Source of the DNA: Macrocystis pyrifera
Lineage: Eukaryota > Sar > Phaeophyceae > Laminariales > Laminariaceae
Assembly: GCA_031763025.1 (NCBI GenBank)
Contig: JASSKH010000006.1
Coordinates: forward strand, 124,001-188,000
Reading direction: 5' to 3'
Length of the DNA: 64,000 nucleotides
Shown: positions 11,716 to 23,499 of the stretch, one piece after another
Layout: the number at the start of each line of letters is the position of its first letter
Position numbering within the stretch: the stretch's first letter is position 1
Translations under genes and position numbers: made by a program
Notes under the pieces: model-generated
What the model was told of the DNA's origin: nothing
Seen by the model: the letters and a program-made list of their open reading frames with translations, nothing else
Database searches by the model: none

Positions 11716-12717
11716 ATTGTTTTTTCTGGACGATTTGGATTCCGCGAGAGTTTTAGGTGTTTTCGAGTAGTCCCAACGTCAAATAAAATTCAAGTGAAGG
11801 AATGTATGCTATCTCGCATTACCGTCGCGATCTGTGTATCTATGGCGGGAGTAGGGGACAAGGGGAGACTCTTGTCCGGGGGAACGGGGTTCCTTGCGAT
11901 CTCTGGCATTTATTTTCTTGGCTTAATTTTTATTTTGATGAGTATGGCTACTATGATGTTTTTCCATGATTTTCATTAACTTCCTATAAATTTGAGGGAG
12001 GGGTTTTTGACGAGATTAAAGAGAGACTATGAAGCGCCTGGGGGCGTGTGCGGTCCATGTGAAATGTTTTCTGATTTGGAAGGTTTGGGTAGTATTTCGG
12101 AAATTGAGAGTTTGATTTTTTTGGTTGTTGAAAATTTGTGCTTTTGTTCAAAGTCAGTACTGACTAAGTGGTCTAGCAGGTAGTGCTATATAATTCCCTA
12201 GGGTGGGTCGGGAGTTGAAGTCTCGCCGAATTCGTGAGTTGATCTTTTCGAGCTTGCGCGCTGGAGACAATACGAATGATTATGATAGTGTGCCTGTAGA
12301 CACCAGTAGCGTTTGGCGAGGGGAGAGCCCCGGAGATCACTGTACGAAGTTGACGAGATCCCACTGTATATCTTTGGACCAATTCCGCGAAAAATGCCGT
12401 TTTACCTGACCGAATCCGAGAAGAATGCCGTTTTACCTGGCGTTGGATTTTGAGAGTTTTATGTGTTTGTAACAGAGAGGCTGGGGATTTGAGCATTTGA
12501 ATACTGATTTGAGGATTTGAGTGTTGATTCAAGAAATTGATTTTTGAGTTTCAGATTGGATTTTTGACTTTCAGAGTTTGATTCGAGTTGATATTTTTAT
12601 TGAGATATATCAGCCCTGCGATGTCACACATTTTCATGTACAGAGCTGAGGGGAATATTGATCATGCACAGGAGCAGGGGGGATATGAGTATGGTCGTGT
12701 ATATTGAGTAGGGGGGA

Positions 12718-12983
12718 TGTTGATTGTACTCAGATGCACGACATATAAGATCCATGGTAGATTGGGGAGTTCCACGCTGGAAAGAGATTCCGGCAGTAGG
12801 GTATTGGGATATCGGGGTAATGTGTGTCCACCAATGCCACTCGTCAGGTGCAACCCTACACTGCATGTGAGGCGAGTCAACTCTACAGCGAGGATGTAAT
12901 ATAAGAGGAGTTATGTTTCATGTCTGGAGTTAGCCACGCGTTCCCATGCCAGCTGCGCCTATACCTTTAGGGATCAATAAACA
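12718..12983 (+). repeat. 3' LTR of the non-autonomous element
   Basis: This 266-bp partner of 9699-9964 has about 12 substitutions and the same length. GGGGGGA at 12711-12717 immediately upstream is the polypurine tract. The flanking GTTCG at 12984-12988 repeats the five bases before the left LTR. The terminal bases AATAAACA show one change against CAATCAACA on the other LTR. Confidence 0.9.
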
Positions 12984-12988
12984 GTTCG

Positions 12989-13555
12989 TTTTTTTTCTTT
13001 TTGACCGGTGGAGCGGGCAAGCGGTAAACGCAACTCGTGAGTCACGTTTTAAAAAATCAACTAAGGGGACGATAAGTAACTATCCCCTTGTACCCGCGTC
13101 GTCCAACCCCATACAAACATCCAAACCGTTGGATACTCCGGTCAGCGAGTCAGGGGATCTTACGTACCGAACACATGCCAAGGCTGAGCCTGACACGGCC
13201 ACGAACCGCGGCTAAGCAAGATACGAAAGCAAAATCGCTCGCAGTAGCCTTTGTCCTTTTGTGGTCAGTCTAAAGCTCTAGATTCGAGCGGCTACCTCGG
13301 CACGAGCAGCGAGAAGCCTAACAATAACAACACAGCAGTCCAGGTTGAAGCATGCCTTCAAAAAAGAGGTGGGTGCAGATGTGCAGATGGTGTAGACTGC
13401 TGTAGACCGACCTACTGTTGTATCTATTGCTGTCGCTCGTGACTCTTGACCAGAGGGTTTGGCTGTTGATTCACAGCAGTTTTTTTCCTTGTGTCGAATG
13501 TGTCCCAGTTTTTTTCCTTGTGTCGAATGTGTCCCTGTTTGGTTGGTCGGATCTG
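12989..13555. other. Intergenic DNA
   Basis: There is no supported gene. It contains a direct duplication of TTTTTTTCCTTGTGTCGAAT at about 13480 and 13509. Confidence 0.4.
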
Positions 13556-13620
13556 CACGTCAGCTGTGAGTTCAACCGATCGGTCGATACTCAACTTTCT
13601 GCACACCCCGGACAGCTCAT
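13556..13620 (+). repeat. Diverged copy of the CAGCTGTGAG family
   Basis: CACGTCAGCTGTGAGTTCAA followed by GGTCGATACTCAACTTTC matches the palindrome arm-tip at 3465-3520 with substitutions. Confidence 0.7.
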
Positions 13621-13878
13621 GAGCTAGCTCATCTATTGTGCATAGCTCACGCTTCGAAAACATGTGCAGATGAGCTACCGCCTATAGCTCAAGCCGGGGG
13701 AAACATATGTAGCTCATGTAGCTCCTATAGCTCATCTCGGGCGCAGATGAGCTACTGTAACTCATGTAGCTCCTATAGCTCAGCCTGGGAAAATGTGTGT
13801 AGATGAGCTATCTTCTGTAGCTCAAGCCTTCAAAACATGTGCAGATGAACTACCACCTATAGCTCAAGCCTTCCAAAC
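13617..13878. repeat. AGCTCA/TGAGCT minisatellite
   Basis: About a dozen AGCTCA or TGAGCT hexamers recur in loosely periodic units of the form GCAGATGAGCTAC..CTATAGCTCAAGCC..AAACATGTG (starting near 13664, 13744, 13800 and 13842). The hexamers form small inverted pairs. Confidence 0.75.
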
Positions 13879-14292
13879 ATCGACGCCGCCGACAGAGCTG
13901 GGCTAAAGCTGGACGGGCTCCCTCGAGGTGTCATCGGCTGCTGTCCGGTTTACAGGAAGTTCTCCATCGTTGGTAAAGGCAAGCGGAAATTCACCATCAA
14001 CAGAATGCAGGTGCCTCTGTCTCTTGGTATTATTTCCTCAGTCTATCGAGCACAAGGCGAAACCATCCCTAAACTTGTGCTCGACATTCGTAAGCCAGTA
14101 GACGGCTATATGGACAGCGCGGCTGTCTACGTCGCTCCGTCCCGAGCGACCGATGCCAGCAATCTCTTCTTGCTGTCGCTGGTTACTCTCGACGATCTGA
14201 CCCATCCACAGGACGATGTAGCGGCTATGATCGACTACCTCGAACGCCTCGACAAGGCTACAATAGCCTTGTTCTTGGATGATCCCTCTACA
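13879..14292 (+). pseudogene. Pif1-like helicase C-terminal fragment
   Basis: An open frame of about 138 codons, without a supported start, encodes the last conserved part of a superfamily-1B (Pif1-type) DNA helicase. Visible motifs are LPRGVIGCCPV, then SLGIISSVYRAQGETI (motif V-like, where family members usually show TIHKSQG) and VYVAPSRATDASNLFLL (motif VI-like, usual YVALSR). The ATP-binding N-terminal half is absent, and the AGCTCA minisatellite abuts the 5' side. The fragment may derive from a Helitron or from a stand-alone Pif1 paralogue. No RepHel nuclease is seen, so a Helitron is not established. Confidence 0.6.
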
Positions 14293-15705
14293 TTCCGACC
14301 GGCCACGACAAGTCCTCCGGCTAGTTATACATCCACACCAACGACGGACAAACAGACACTGGCTCCATCCGCCCTTCACCTTTTCTGCCGCCCAATGAAA
14401 CAACAATTGCTTCTTCAACGCCGCCATAGCCTCCGCCATAGCTGCTTGGGAAGGACACCCTCTCCCCAACCCAACCATGGCAACACCAGCTGGAGCCATC
14501 TTCGTCTTCTCCACTCTTGCGGCTGTGCGTGCCTGCATGTTCGACGGCAAGCCTCTCCAACGCACCCTCTTGGTAAATTCTTGCTTGTTCTGTTATCCAC
14601 ATCTCGTCGTAATAATACCCCCCAATACTTACCGGCGCCCGCAAGTACCCATATATATATATAAATACTACGTTGTGCTTTCATGTGTCTTCCAAACGTA
14701 TTGTATCATTTCGTTCGGTATGCGGCGCATTCTTTGGCGGAATGCAGGATTCGTTGTCTCAAGCACGTGACAAGATCCTTGGTAGTAGCGGCCTACCGGG
14801 CGCAGGATCCGTAATGGAACGCCAGGCTCCATATACGAAGCGATCACCCTTCGACCTGATGATCAACTCCACCCCAACAGCGGGTGGCCAGGTGACGTCG
14901 TGGAACGACATGCTCGTATCATGTACACTCGGACGGCTCTCGGATTCAACTCGCACTACACTATCGATTCGATTGCCTTATCGAAGACCATGGCCATATC
15001 GAGATAACCGCATCCCAATGTGCACGATGGCGAGATCCCGCACCAGTCTGGATTCCGCACGGACCGCCCAGTCACTCCAGGATGCAGTCAATGCCTTGTT
15101 CCTAACCGGAGCCGCCTCCGACTTCTCATTTCCTGGACCTGCTCCGTGCCCCCCCTGCGACGAGAGCTGCGCCCGGCACATCAGCACATCCACATGGTCG
15201 ATTCTTCCTTGGAGTGCGGACAACGCCCCAGATCGCGTTTTCTTCGCGTCTGCACGTGTAGACATCTACGAGGACGCCGGAGAGCCGCCAGCACCGTCAC
15301 CCATTTTCATGATAAGCGTTGAGTACTGCCTCGTAGCTGTCATCTACTCCCTTCCGAACCATTTCGTGACCCAGTTGCGTTCGAGAGGCGCGGTGGTTGA
15401 AGTACGATTGCATACTCGGGGGGAGTACCACGTCTTGCGACGATTTCGACTATGACTGGTATCATGGTTTCCAGCATATGTATGTCTACCTTCGAAAGTC
15501 TATGACCTTGCCTGTTCCCCGGACACAAACGACACCATACCGTAGTGCTAGCTACCATGAGCGCGCAAGCCAAGAACGCACGAAGATAATCGAGGCGACT
15601 AGACAAGGACCCATCATGCCTCCGCCTTACCGACGTCCTGGCCACTACGACGTGGGGAGCGCAGCTGTGCCTTGCCGACTCGAATCCGACGTACCGCTGC
15701 CTTGA
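14293..15705 (+). pseudogene. Degenerate coding-like tract after the helicase fragment
   Basis: Long frames overlap here: 14673-15455 (+, 260 codons) and 15340-15714 (-). On the plus strand, about 15430-15705 gives DYDWYHGFQHMYVYLRKSM and runs open to PCRLESDVPLP before a stop. The frame switches between 14800 and 15430 suggest decay. I recognise no domain. It may be the rest of whatever carried the helicase fragment. Confidence 0.3.
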
Positions 15706-16540
15706 GCGTCCCACGTGTTCTTCATATGTGTGTTGAAATGTTTTGATTTTTGATGCGATATTGCTTCTCGATTAGGACTGCCTGCCTTCTTGTTTCTCTC
15801 TTTTTGCTAGAACGCATTTTGCAGAAATGTTGCACGGCGCGTCCAGCCTTTCGAGTTCTGCGCTGCTACATTTATATTAACTGTTCGGTCGACAGAATGT
15901 TGTTTACGGGGTGCATGTACGTGACGATCATCGGCGAAAAGTCTACTTGTATGCCTTTTGTCATCTTGGACTTCACGGCAGCGTTTTATTTGGTGTGGGT
16001 GTGTTCGCGACACGTCGAGGTCATCCCAATCTGCGCGATGCGACTGTGGCGTTTAGTTTATGTTTTTTGCTTCGAAATAGCGGCAACAGCAGCATCTGCA
16101 AACAAGTAAATATTCTACGTGGCAAATATCGACGTCGCGAGAGAATTGTCATACCGCCAGCCAACCTTTTGTTATATGGTAAAACCCTAGGGAACAGCGG
16201 GGCAACCCTTGCCCTGCCCTACAATCAGTATTACAAAAACACAACTTTTTTAGTTACAGACAGACGAAGCCTTTACCCATCGCTGTACGAAAAAAAATCC
16301 TATCGGCGAAAACTCGCTCCCTCGTTTTTGGCGCTTGGCGCCAATTTAATTTAATTGCCGGCTCCAGGTAATACCGTGGGCGTGCGGCCGTTTTTTTTTT
16401 TCGTTGTTCGTGCTAGCGCGAGATGAGCTTCACCTCACGCGACAAAAGTGCCGCATCGTGATCCCCGACCCCGACTGTGTCGGGGCGGCCTCGGGCGTGC
16501 TTGCACCGTGCTCTGGCTGCCGGCTGGCCGGGTGTGAGTA
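15706..16540. other. Intergenic DNA without recognisable gene
   Basis: Frames at 15750-16109 and 15911-16354 overlap each other and have no recognisable features. Nothing else is visible here. Confidence 0.4.
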
Positions 16541-18125
16541 CGCCAGCTGTGAGTGGGACCAGTTGAGTGGTCGATACTTGATTTATAACAGTCTCGCGGC
16601 CAAAGAATTTGGTTGACTGCTTACCTGTCGCCGTCAGGCTTACTTTTGTCCCGACAAACACTCTTCTCAAGTAAACACGTTTTTACCGTTGGGATGTGCT
16701 TGACAGCTGTGACCGGACGTCGTGCTCGTTTCATGCAAAAACTTTTTGTGAAAACGTCAGCTGTGAGTAGGACCAGTAGAGTGGTCGATACTTGATTTAT
16801 CAGTCTCGTGGCCAAATATTTTGGTTGATGACCTTCCTTTGCCCCGTCAGGCCTACCTTGGGCCCGTCAAGCCTTCTTCTGAATGTAATAATTTTGAGCA
16901 TCGGGATATCGCTGACGGCTGTCCGTCAAGGGTCAAATGCGCTGTCAGTCGACATCTATGCTCGCTCGTGACGGTAAAAACATCATGTTTTCGAGGACCT
17001 CTTCTCCTTTGGCCGAAACGGGAGAGGCCGCACCCTCCGCGGCTTTCAGCAGCTCATAGCGACAAGAGTGTGGGGAATATGGGCTGGAGTGGCCGGTGTC
17101 ATGCTCCGCCGTTGCTTGTGTGTGGAGGGTTGTGCGTTCGAAGACACGAGTGTCGAAATTCCGATTCGGGCTATTTTACGTACGAACGCACGAGGTTTGC
17201 GATCGCGAAGCGAACGTCACGAGCCTCTTAGGCTGCTGTGCACACCGGGCGACCAGACGCCGTAGTAAGGAAAAGAAGACGGATTCTTTGGTGTCGACCG
17301 AATTGGACAAGGCTACCGACGCGGGAGGAGCGGTACGGCGGTGGAGGTACAAACGGTGTCTACAAAAACATTTGTTTTTACACAGCATTGGCAGACAGTG
17401 AGTCACGTGCATCGTGGAGTTTTGGCTGTGTTGTGAAGACATTTTTTTGTACCATTATCTAGCTGCCAAGGAAAATGGAAGAAGTTCTGAACAAGTACCT
17501 GTATGCCTGGATGTGCGCGTTACGTCCACCATGCAACATATTTCGTTGCTGACCCTCGAGGGCATGATTATGTAATTCCTCGTCGTTCCTACTGCCGTAG
17601 AGACGGCCTCTGCCACGCTCGCGCAGTGCCCAGACGGGGCGCGAGAAACATATCAAATACCTCAGCTGTGAGTTGTACCAAATGAGTGGTCGATACAGAC
17701 TTTCGTGGACCAGTCCAGTGGTCGATACTGAGTTCGACCAGTAGTAGAGTGAACGATACCCAATTTTGAAAGCTACCGGTACGTGATTTATCACAGATTT
17801 AACGGCCTACGTTCGCCCCGTCAGGACTGCCTTTCGCTCGTCAAACCGTCATTTTAAATCCTGTGGTTCACGGCATTGGCATCTCCAATTTTTGCAAGCT
17901 ACAAAGACGTGATTTATCAGTCTCTGTGAGTTGTACCAGATACGTGGTCGATGCTGAGTTTCGTGGACCAGTCGAGTGGTCGATACTGAGTTCGACGAGT
18001 TGAGTGGTCGATACCCAATTTTGCAAGTTACCAGTACGTGATTTATCAGTCTCGTGGCCATAGATTTTTGTTGACGGCCTACCCTTGCCTCGTCAGGCCT
18101 ACCTTTGACCCGTCAAACCGTCTTT
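16541..18125 (+). repeat. Dispersed repeat family, at least four copies
   Basis: Units begin with a CAGCTGTGAG(T/G) core and continue GGTCGATACTTGATTTATCA, GTCTCGTGGCCA, TTTGGTTGA, CCCCGTCAGGC(C/T)TACCTTT and CCCGTCAA. Copies start at about 16541, 16754, 17661 and 17926, with partial cores between (GAGTGGTCGATACTGAGTTC near 17710, 17950 and 18000). The first half is shared with the palindrome at 3121-3795, so a single core occurs in more than one element. The DNA between copies shows no supported gene. Confidence 0.75.
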
Positions 18126-18159
18126 GCAAAAACAATATGTTAATAGCATGGGGATGTCC

Positions 18160-19330
18160 ATTTATCCTTCGGGTTGATGCCTGATGGTTCCAGTCAGTTT
18201 CGGCCAGGCGAGATAAGATTTTGTCCTCCCAAGAAATATATATATATATATATTCTTGATTTCGATCTTCTTCACACAAGAGGTCATAATTATTAATTAT
18301 TATTTGTGGGGGTTAAGAAACCCCGAATGATACACAAAATAACTATCCACGACTTTCCGGAACGACCAACACCCGTATCATCAAACTGTTATCCACGACT
18401 CTCTGGAACGACCAACGCACTTGCCCACAAATTCAAATTACTATCCACGACTTTCCGGAACGACCAACACACCTCATCGTTGATTGATTTCGATATCTTC
18501 CCCAACGAGGTGATAGTTATCATTTGCAGCGGGTTAGGAATCTCTGAAGGATACATCAAACAACTATCATCCATGATTTTTCGGTAGGACCAACGCACTT
18601 CATCGTATATTTCAGAGATTCTTAAACCTCCGCAAACGATAATTATAACCTCATTTGGGGAGGAGATCGAAATACACATTACAATATACCCACATAATTT
18701 TTTTTTGGGGGGGGGGGAGGAGAAATTGTGCTCTCCCGCAAGCTCGGTCGGGCTGATGCCTGATGTTTCCAGTTAGTTCGGACGCGCGGATAAAAAATAA
18801 CCACTCTACCGCAAGCTGCAAACAACAAAAATGGCATGAACGAGAACGTATGCGGCTTGCGCAGTGCCCAGACGATGCGCGCTGCTCCGCCGTGCTCGTC
18901 ATATTTTTGGCGGTTTCTCTCGTGGTTTCTGTTTCTACAGCAGCACGATCCTGTGTGCGGTGTGATAAACAATTATATGACGACTGTCTTCTGAACAAAC
19001 GACCTGATCTTGCTCCCATCTTTTTTTTTTTATTTTGCATGCGGTGTAATAAACAATTATCCTTCCAAGTACGATGACGGTCTCGTGAAATCAATTTTAT
19101 TTATTTCGAACTTCTTGTTTTATTTTAAGATTTCCTGGGTTTATCGGAGTGGATTTCTCGGCCAGCGTGCTGCAGTGTTTTCCTTCGATCAGAGCTCATG
19201 CCAAATGTTTCCAGTTAACTTCGGGCATGCGGAATAATTTCCTCGCTCTCTCGCAACATCGGTCGTGCTGATGCCTATTGTTTCCAGTTAGTTTGGACAT
19301 ACGGAAATGAGTTCGCTTCTCCCCCACAAA
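18160..19330 (+). repeat. Second dispersed repeat: GATGCC..GTTTCCAGTTAG
   Basis: CTGATGCCTGATGTTTCCAG followed by TTAGTTCGGACGCGCGGA and its variants occurs near 18175, 18755, 19195 and 19265. Copies are often preceded by CTCCCGCAAGCTCGGTCGGG or CTCTCGCAACATCGGTCG and separated by unrelated DNA. The frames in this interval (18651-19094 minus, 18763-19077 plus) are featureless. Confidence 0.65.
18252..18682. repeat. Fold-back MITE-like element
   Basis: The left arm (TTCGATCTTCTTCACACAAG, GTCATAATTATT, GTTAAGAAACC) pairs with 18609-18680 read in reverse (TTCGATCTCCTCCCCAAATG, GTTATAATTATC, GTTTAAGAATCTC). A third, internal partial copy lies at 18484-18575. The centre has three near-identical ACGACT(T/C)TC(C/T)GGAACGACCAA blocks (18347, 18395, 18449). 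There is no coding capacity. Confidence 0.6.
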
Positions 19331-20963
19331 CTGCGTGCGTACGAGGATAATTTCCCCTCTCACCCGAAAGCTCGACAGTCGGGTTAATCCTCCGTGTTTA
19401 TCCCGCCACGTCAGCTTGCATGCACAAAGCGCGCGGTGGCCCCTCCTCACTCTCACCCCTTCACACAACATCGCTCCACACACTACCCAACAACCCACCC
19501 GTCATCTCGTCAGCCACGCGTCCAGATTTTGACTTGGCAAGAATGGTGGTGCTTATGTTTCGAGTGGACCAATGAGGAAGCGGTAGTGGTGCCGTCATAT
19601 TGGATTAATCTGTGTATGCGTTCTGAGCGTTCCCTGCAGTATAGATAGATCGGTCGTACAAGTACTTGCAGCAGGTCCAACCTTACCTGCATCTCACGTT
19701 CCGGTCAAACAGATACTTTCATTTAGATTCGGTATGGTGTACGCGTTCAGGGTATTTTATGGCAGCACGGTGGCGTTTCTTTTCGTGGGCGGACGTCGCA
19801 AGCATAACACAAAAACAAATCATAAGGAGAACGTCAACAATAACGTCGAGGAAGCTGGCGGTCACGGCGAGCGTCATAAAAAATAAAATAACAATGCTAC
19901 TCCATTAATTTTTGATAATTTCCGTCATAAACCCCTTGGCAGTACAACCGGTTTTACGCTTCAATTCACCTACATTACGGGCATGCTCGAAGCCGCAGGC
20001 GGGCGTCAGCGCGGCGGAGCCCCCCCCTGTATCATGTACTATATCGGATGCAGCAGAGATACATTCCACGATATACGCGAAAATCTTGCAAACTATTCAT
20101 AACCCACATATATATCCAAATCCCATCATGTGGTCGGGATATAGGGAGAAACCAATAGGACTCTTATATCTAGAATTAGGAAAAAAGCAGGATATAAATA
20201 CAGATATATCATATATATATATATCCGTATGTATTGCGCAGATATGTCCTCGCCCAGGATAATGATACCCAGCCCTAGTGTACTTGCATGCAAGCATCCA
20301 TCAACCTGGGTCAACACCGTGTTCAACGTTCAACTTCCGCCTTCGCTTGGTCGGAGATATCTGTCACAGTCTCGTCGCGTGCATGTATCAGTTCTGGGGG
20401 AGCATTCACAACTCCTGCATGCAAAGCACTCATGATAGGAGCTGCTCGGTGTCATTTCGTCACCATATAACAAGCGCCTGTTTCCACCCCATGGTTTATG
20501 TTGTCTCCAAGAGTTCTAGCCCGCTAGGTGCTGGGCGTACATGCCACGCTCCCACTCTGCCCAAGTTCATGCACAGACTGATCATTGTACCACGCAGCCT
20601 CGGTCCTTGTTGGTTCGTAACCGTCAGCTCTGTCCTGACCGGTGCTCCTTGGGATTGGTATAGCGCCGAGGGTAACAGGCAAGGCTATGTAGGGAGCTAC
20701 GAGAGGTTGTGCGCTATATTGGCCGCACATCCGTTCGTGCGGGCAGGCGTTCATCTCCGGTATAGGTCACAATCCCTCCCTTTCCATTACTACGCCCATC
20801 CACCTCTCTGGAAATCCTCGGCTCCCTTGGAAAAACCGCTATGACATATCCGCCCGCTCCCACTTCTGTCAATTGAAACGAACTCGTGTCATGCTGTACC
20901 ATAGCGCTACACTGCTGCGCCGTTCATGGCTGCCCCGCCATTTGAAAAAAGACGACGTTATTC
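19331..20963. other. Intergenic DNA without recognisable gene
   Basis: Frames such as 20278-20844 (+, 188 codons) show no recognisable motif, and I do not support a gene. The stretch includes an AT-dinucleotide tract near 20195-20225. It lies downstream of the sulfotransferase-like gene and may contain its 3' UTR. Confidence 0.4.
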
Positions 20964-23070
20964 CTACCTCATACCCGAACAGAGTTGCGATTCAAACGCG
21001 TCAAACTTACGCTGAAAACGGGATGCAACTACATCAGCACCCTCGTACAGTAGCGACTTAGTTGAGTTTGGGTGCGGCTGTGCAAGTGCAACAAACGACT
21101 TATGGAGAGCTTTAGCCACAACTTCATTCGGTGCCAGAAAGTCCGCCACCGATTCGGACTGGTTTATATCGCCTACACGGTTATAGTCAAAACACACCAC
21201 GAATCCAGGATCCAGCTCTCCGAGGAAGGAGTGCACCACGGCGATATCCGTAAGCAAGACTTGCATGTACTGCATATACTTCTCCTGTGGCGTTGGTGTT
21301 CCCCCATTTTTTTCAGCCCGCTGTGACAACGTCCAACCGTAGCCCGTTGTAGAGTGTGCGGACGGACAAGCACAAGCGCATGCACAAGCGCACGACGGAT
21401 GTCAATGCACAGCTCTATCGACACTACGGCTGATGTTAGATACCAGGAGGGTAACGTCGAGTCATCGCGAACGTATCTCGAACATGAGTGGTTCAGGCAT
21501 AACACCGTAGACAGACAAGGACACTAGATAACGACCTCGAGAACAGCCTACGGACTCGACTAAACCGAATAGCGACCTCCGGGTTTCGAGCTTCCGTGCA
21601 TCATGTTTACCGTGCTGTAGATGCATCAACTGGGGAATTGGAATGCACCACTCGGCGGAGACCCGCCGAAATAGAGCGGAACCATGCACCGAGACAGTAG
21701 ATGTTCGACGTAAACAACGCTTACTGATAAGTGATAGGCCATCGCTCTGATGCACAAAATCTTTGACGCGTTGAGGGAAATCAAGTGATTACCGGGTGGT
21801 GTCGATACCGACAGGTACAAGGATCCAATACAGTTCAGATGGTTTGTTGGTGTATTTTTCGCTCATGTTCGCCCTACGCCGGCATGCGTTTGTGACCAAC
21901 CACATACATTCTTTCATGTACATATGGCCCATTTAGATGCGAAAAAACGATTTCGCTTGCGGACTACAGTACCAAACTTGGTTGTCCAGGGTGACGGTTT
22001 GACCAAGCTTACAGTATGACATGTCGACCACATCGCCATTGCCAGCGGAGAAAATATAAACTGTGAAGCTTTTGGATCGTATTCCGGGAGCCACTAGCTA
22101 CTTTGCGATCGACCGCATATTTATCATACATTTTCAGCAGGTATTGGCATAAGCGTGAAATCCGGTAAGCTCATACACTTCTCATCAATAGAACGCCGTG
22201 TAACAAAGAATCTACCGTAGATCATTTACATATACAATCAACCCGTTTCCAGAGCTTGGAAAGGTCTGACACAACACTCTTACGCTGTTACGCTGGAGAC
22301 AGTATACCATATACAGTAGATGCCTGGTACTCGTGTGTACACTACGTGCTCGTCCAGGTCAGAACGTTCGACATCCAACGAAGCTACACGATCAGTACCA
22401 TCCATGACACAACCTGGCCGTTTGTGCAAAAAACGAGATGGGTAAGAGAAGAGTGCAAACTAAGGGCCATCAAGTGTTATCAGTGCTGTTGGTCAGACTC
22501 ACGTTTGGAATTTCCGATGAACGGTTATAGAGATTAGCATATCTATTGCAGACCGCCGTAGATACATTATCCGCAAGTCCACACCCTCAGCTTCCGCCAC
22601 CTCTGCCAGGATGCGCAGGTCAACGTATCTGAGTCCTTTGTTCGGGCCAAAACCATAGGGATATGATAATCTGCGGGCATCAGCATCATCGTTCCTGGAT
22701 GTTCCATCTCCGCCCCGCGCTCAGCTAGCTTACGCATATCGTCTCTTGCACGGTCACGCGCTTTGCTATAGAGGGGCACATCCTGCCCCATTGCGTATTG
22801 AAGTAGGTAGAATTCATAGTTGATTTCTCTAGCGGGGACTTTAACCAAGTGTTTGTTAGTGCGGAACATGCGAGCATAGACCTCGCTAACGTAGTGATGT
22901 CCTGTGCCCTCTATTCCAACCACGAAAACCAAACGAAGTTTCGAACTGAAAATTGTCTTGGCGAGGGTGGGTGTGTAGTTTGCCTCAGACGCGACTTCGA
23001 GGGAGACCGGTGTTGCTGCCACGAACGTAGCCATCACTGCCCAAGCGATAATTGTGTTCACAAGCCTCAT
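20964..23070 (-). CDS. Secreted sulfotransferase-like protein (split gene, one frameshift)
   Basis: The first exon runs from ATG 23070 to a GTGAGT donor at 22502. It opens with a hydrophobic signal-peptide-like segment (MRLVNTIIAWAVMATFVAA). Next comes LVFVVGIEGTGHHYVSEVYA, a glycine-rich loop that could be the 5'-phosphosulfate-binding site. Further on are EVAEAEGVDLRIMYLRRSAI and DMLISITVHRKF, resembling the 3'-phosphate-binding region of sulfotransferases. A last exon, 21284-20964, follows a CCACAG acceptor and encodes YMQVLLTDIAVVHSFLGELD, ESVADFLAPNEV and a C-terminus ending CSGMR. Reading switches frame by one base at a GGG run (22658-22660), a class of position where the duplicated blocks also disagree. 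Donor phase 2 and acceptor phase 0 do not match, so a middle exon or another donor in the 1.2-kb gap is needed. Sulfotransferase is my best reading; the enzyme's substrate is unknown. Confidence 0.5.
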
Positions 23071-23480
23071 GACCACTGCCCCTCTTCTCGAAGAATCTCC
23101 CAACACGCGTTATATGTTTGCGTACAGGTGCTCGCGCCTCGACCTTCACCTGCATATCGTTCACCAAGGCGGGTTTGAGATTGCAGTAAATTAGCGACTC
23201 ACAACATGTGAAATTGTTTTTGCAGGAGTGAGAACAAGAAAATCTTGACTAGCAGCACCGGAACTTTACTTCTGACCAAAGCGCGTAAACAGAGATCCCG
23301 TGGCACAGCCACATGTTTTGCACTAGGTAAAAGTGGTGCTCCAAATGTATGTTAAGGTATTGACCCCTATGCTCCAAACAGTTCATATTTCTCAGATATT
23401 CCTGGATAAGGAGGAAACGCGTGCTGAATACGTTCAAACAACGTTGTATGCTCATGCCATGTACACGCGCTAGGCGTTCT
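23071..23480. other. Upstream region of the sulfotransferase-like gene
   Basis: I see no gene. This stretch would hold the promoter of the minus-strand gene starting at 23070, but no core element stands out. Confidence 0.35.
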
Positions 23481-23499
23481 ACTATTTCTATTGGAGCGG

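Larger units (their letters stand above)
9699..12983 (+). mobile_element. Non-autonomous LTR retroelement with foreign interior
   Basis: This 3,285-bp element is bounded by 266-bp LTRs (9699-9964 and 12718-12983, TGTTGATTG...CAAT(C/A)AACA) and by perfect 5-bp target duplications GTTCG (9694-9698 and 12984-12988). Directly after the left LTR comes a leader matching that of the Copia element at 47347-53992, up to its Gag ATG (ATG at about 10043). From about 11715 on it matches the Copia 3' UTR, and it ends in GGGGGGA (polypurine tract) abutting the right LTR. Between these, about 1.67 kb is unrelated to Copia gag-pol. I see no protease, integrase, RT or RNase H. The LTRs differ at about 12 of 266 positions, so this insertion looks older than the autonomous one. 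It fits a LARD or transduction-type derivative mobilised in trans. Confidence 0.85.
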
